Shown: piece by piece, positions 63,946-64,000 of the stretch
Numbering within the stretch: the stretch's first letter is position 1
Layout: each line of letters begins with the position of its first letter
DNA from: CAYGLV01 sp964351025
GTDB taxonomy: Bacteria; Actinomycetota; Thermoleophilia; Gaiellales; Gaiellaceae
Assembly (NCBI GenBank): GCA_964351025.1
Contig: CAYGLV010000004.1
Coordinates: 26,653 to 90,652, forward strand
Direction of reading: 5' to 3'
DNA length: 64,000 nt
Made by a program: the position numbers and the translations under genes
Notes under the pieces: model-generated
Databases searched by the model: none
What the model saw: the letters and a program-made list of their open reading frames with translations, nothing else
Told to the model about the DNA's origin: nothing

Positions 63946-64000
63946 CTAGGGGCGCAGCCTGTAGAAGCGCCAGCTGTCGTTCTCGATCGGCAGGACCTCG
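63946..64000 (-). CDS. C-terminal end of an unidentified protein
   Basis: The last 17 codons of a minus-strand gene enter the window, ending EVLPIENDSWRFYRLRP and TAG at 63948-63946. The gene is cut by the window end, so no family can be named. The 24 bases between this stop and the rplY GTG hold the rplY promoter, suggesting a separate transcript. Confidence 0.45.
   Translation of the reverse strand, partial: EVLPIENDSWRFYRLRP

Noticed and set aside
1..64000. CRISPR arrays, IS elements or prophage
   Set aside because: No direct repeat series, terminal inverted repeats around a transposase, integrase gene or phage structural gene was seen in either strand.

Overview
The window is about 70% G+C by eye (not counted), densely packed and shows many ATGA/GTGA start-stop overlaps. 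The block at 53.9-63.9 kb (rplY, pth, mfd, a PpiC foldase, mazG, eno, pyk, ftsB, DUF501) is the housekeeping arrangement I know from Actinomycetota. With the abundance of CoxD/E/I-type genes, molybdenum hydroxylases and GTG starts, I infer a deep-branching actinomycete, possibly class Thermoleophilia; this is inference, because no rRNA is present. No tRNA, rRNA, CRISPR, transposase or phage gene was seen. No stretch over 300 bases lacks a gene; the longest gap is 29015-29222, which holds a convergent hairpin region.

Layout. 1-6.7 kb (+): end of a LarA-like gene, a DUF1858 protein, a three-subunit molybdenum hydroxylase (L-M-S order), an acyl-CoA ligase and a crotonase. 6.7-20.4 kb (mostly -): lipoprotein, amidase, RidA, SRPBCC protein; ThDP enzyme and cupin; SDR, NIPSNAP protein and aldehyde dehydrogenase; zinc alcohol dehydrogenase, isochorismatase-fold hydrolase, SMP-30 lactonase; and the maturation set coxD-coxE-coxI-xdhC. 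20.5-29 kb (+): metallo-hydrolase, E1 beta/alpha pair, APH-like kinase, then a second molybdenum hydroxylase (M-S-L) whose large subunit is split into two genes, a cupin and a tautomerase. 29.2-31.9 kb (-): a B12-dependent diol dehydratase with fused large and medium subunits. 31.9-36.5 kb (+): SDR, FAH-family enzyme, aldehyde dehydrogenase and epimerase, resembling a non-phosphorylating sugar-acid pathway. 36.5-41.9 kb: MFS exporter and second FAH enzyme (-), then glcDEF (+). 42-53.9 kb: CNNM/CorC protein, MBL hydrolase, LuxR-type two-component pair, ferredoxin, cytochrome-c-maturation/thiol-redox operon, L,D-transpeptidase, GDPD, spermidine-synthase-like membrane protein and PAP2 phosphatase. 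The remainder is housekeeping.

How it fits together. The first 42 kb read as a catabolic region: two molybdenum hydroxylases with shared maturation factors, plus CoA activation, hydration, aldehyde and alcohol oxidation, hydrolases, and glycolate oxidation feeding central metabolism. Substrates cannot be read from sequence; neither large subunit carries the CO-dehydrogenase active-site loop.

Two expression features recur. First, most operon-leading genes have a TANNNT-like -10 hexamer 6-8 bases before the start codon and no Shine-Dalgarno, predicting leaderless mRNAs; three divergent gene pairs are served by gaps of only 21-41 bp, and in two of them the opposed -10 boxes overlap. Second, four genes whose conserved protein homology extends upstream of any ATG/GTG/TTG appear to start at CTG or ATC.
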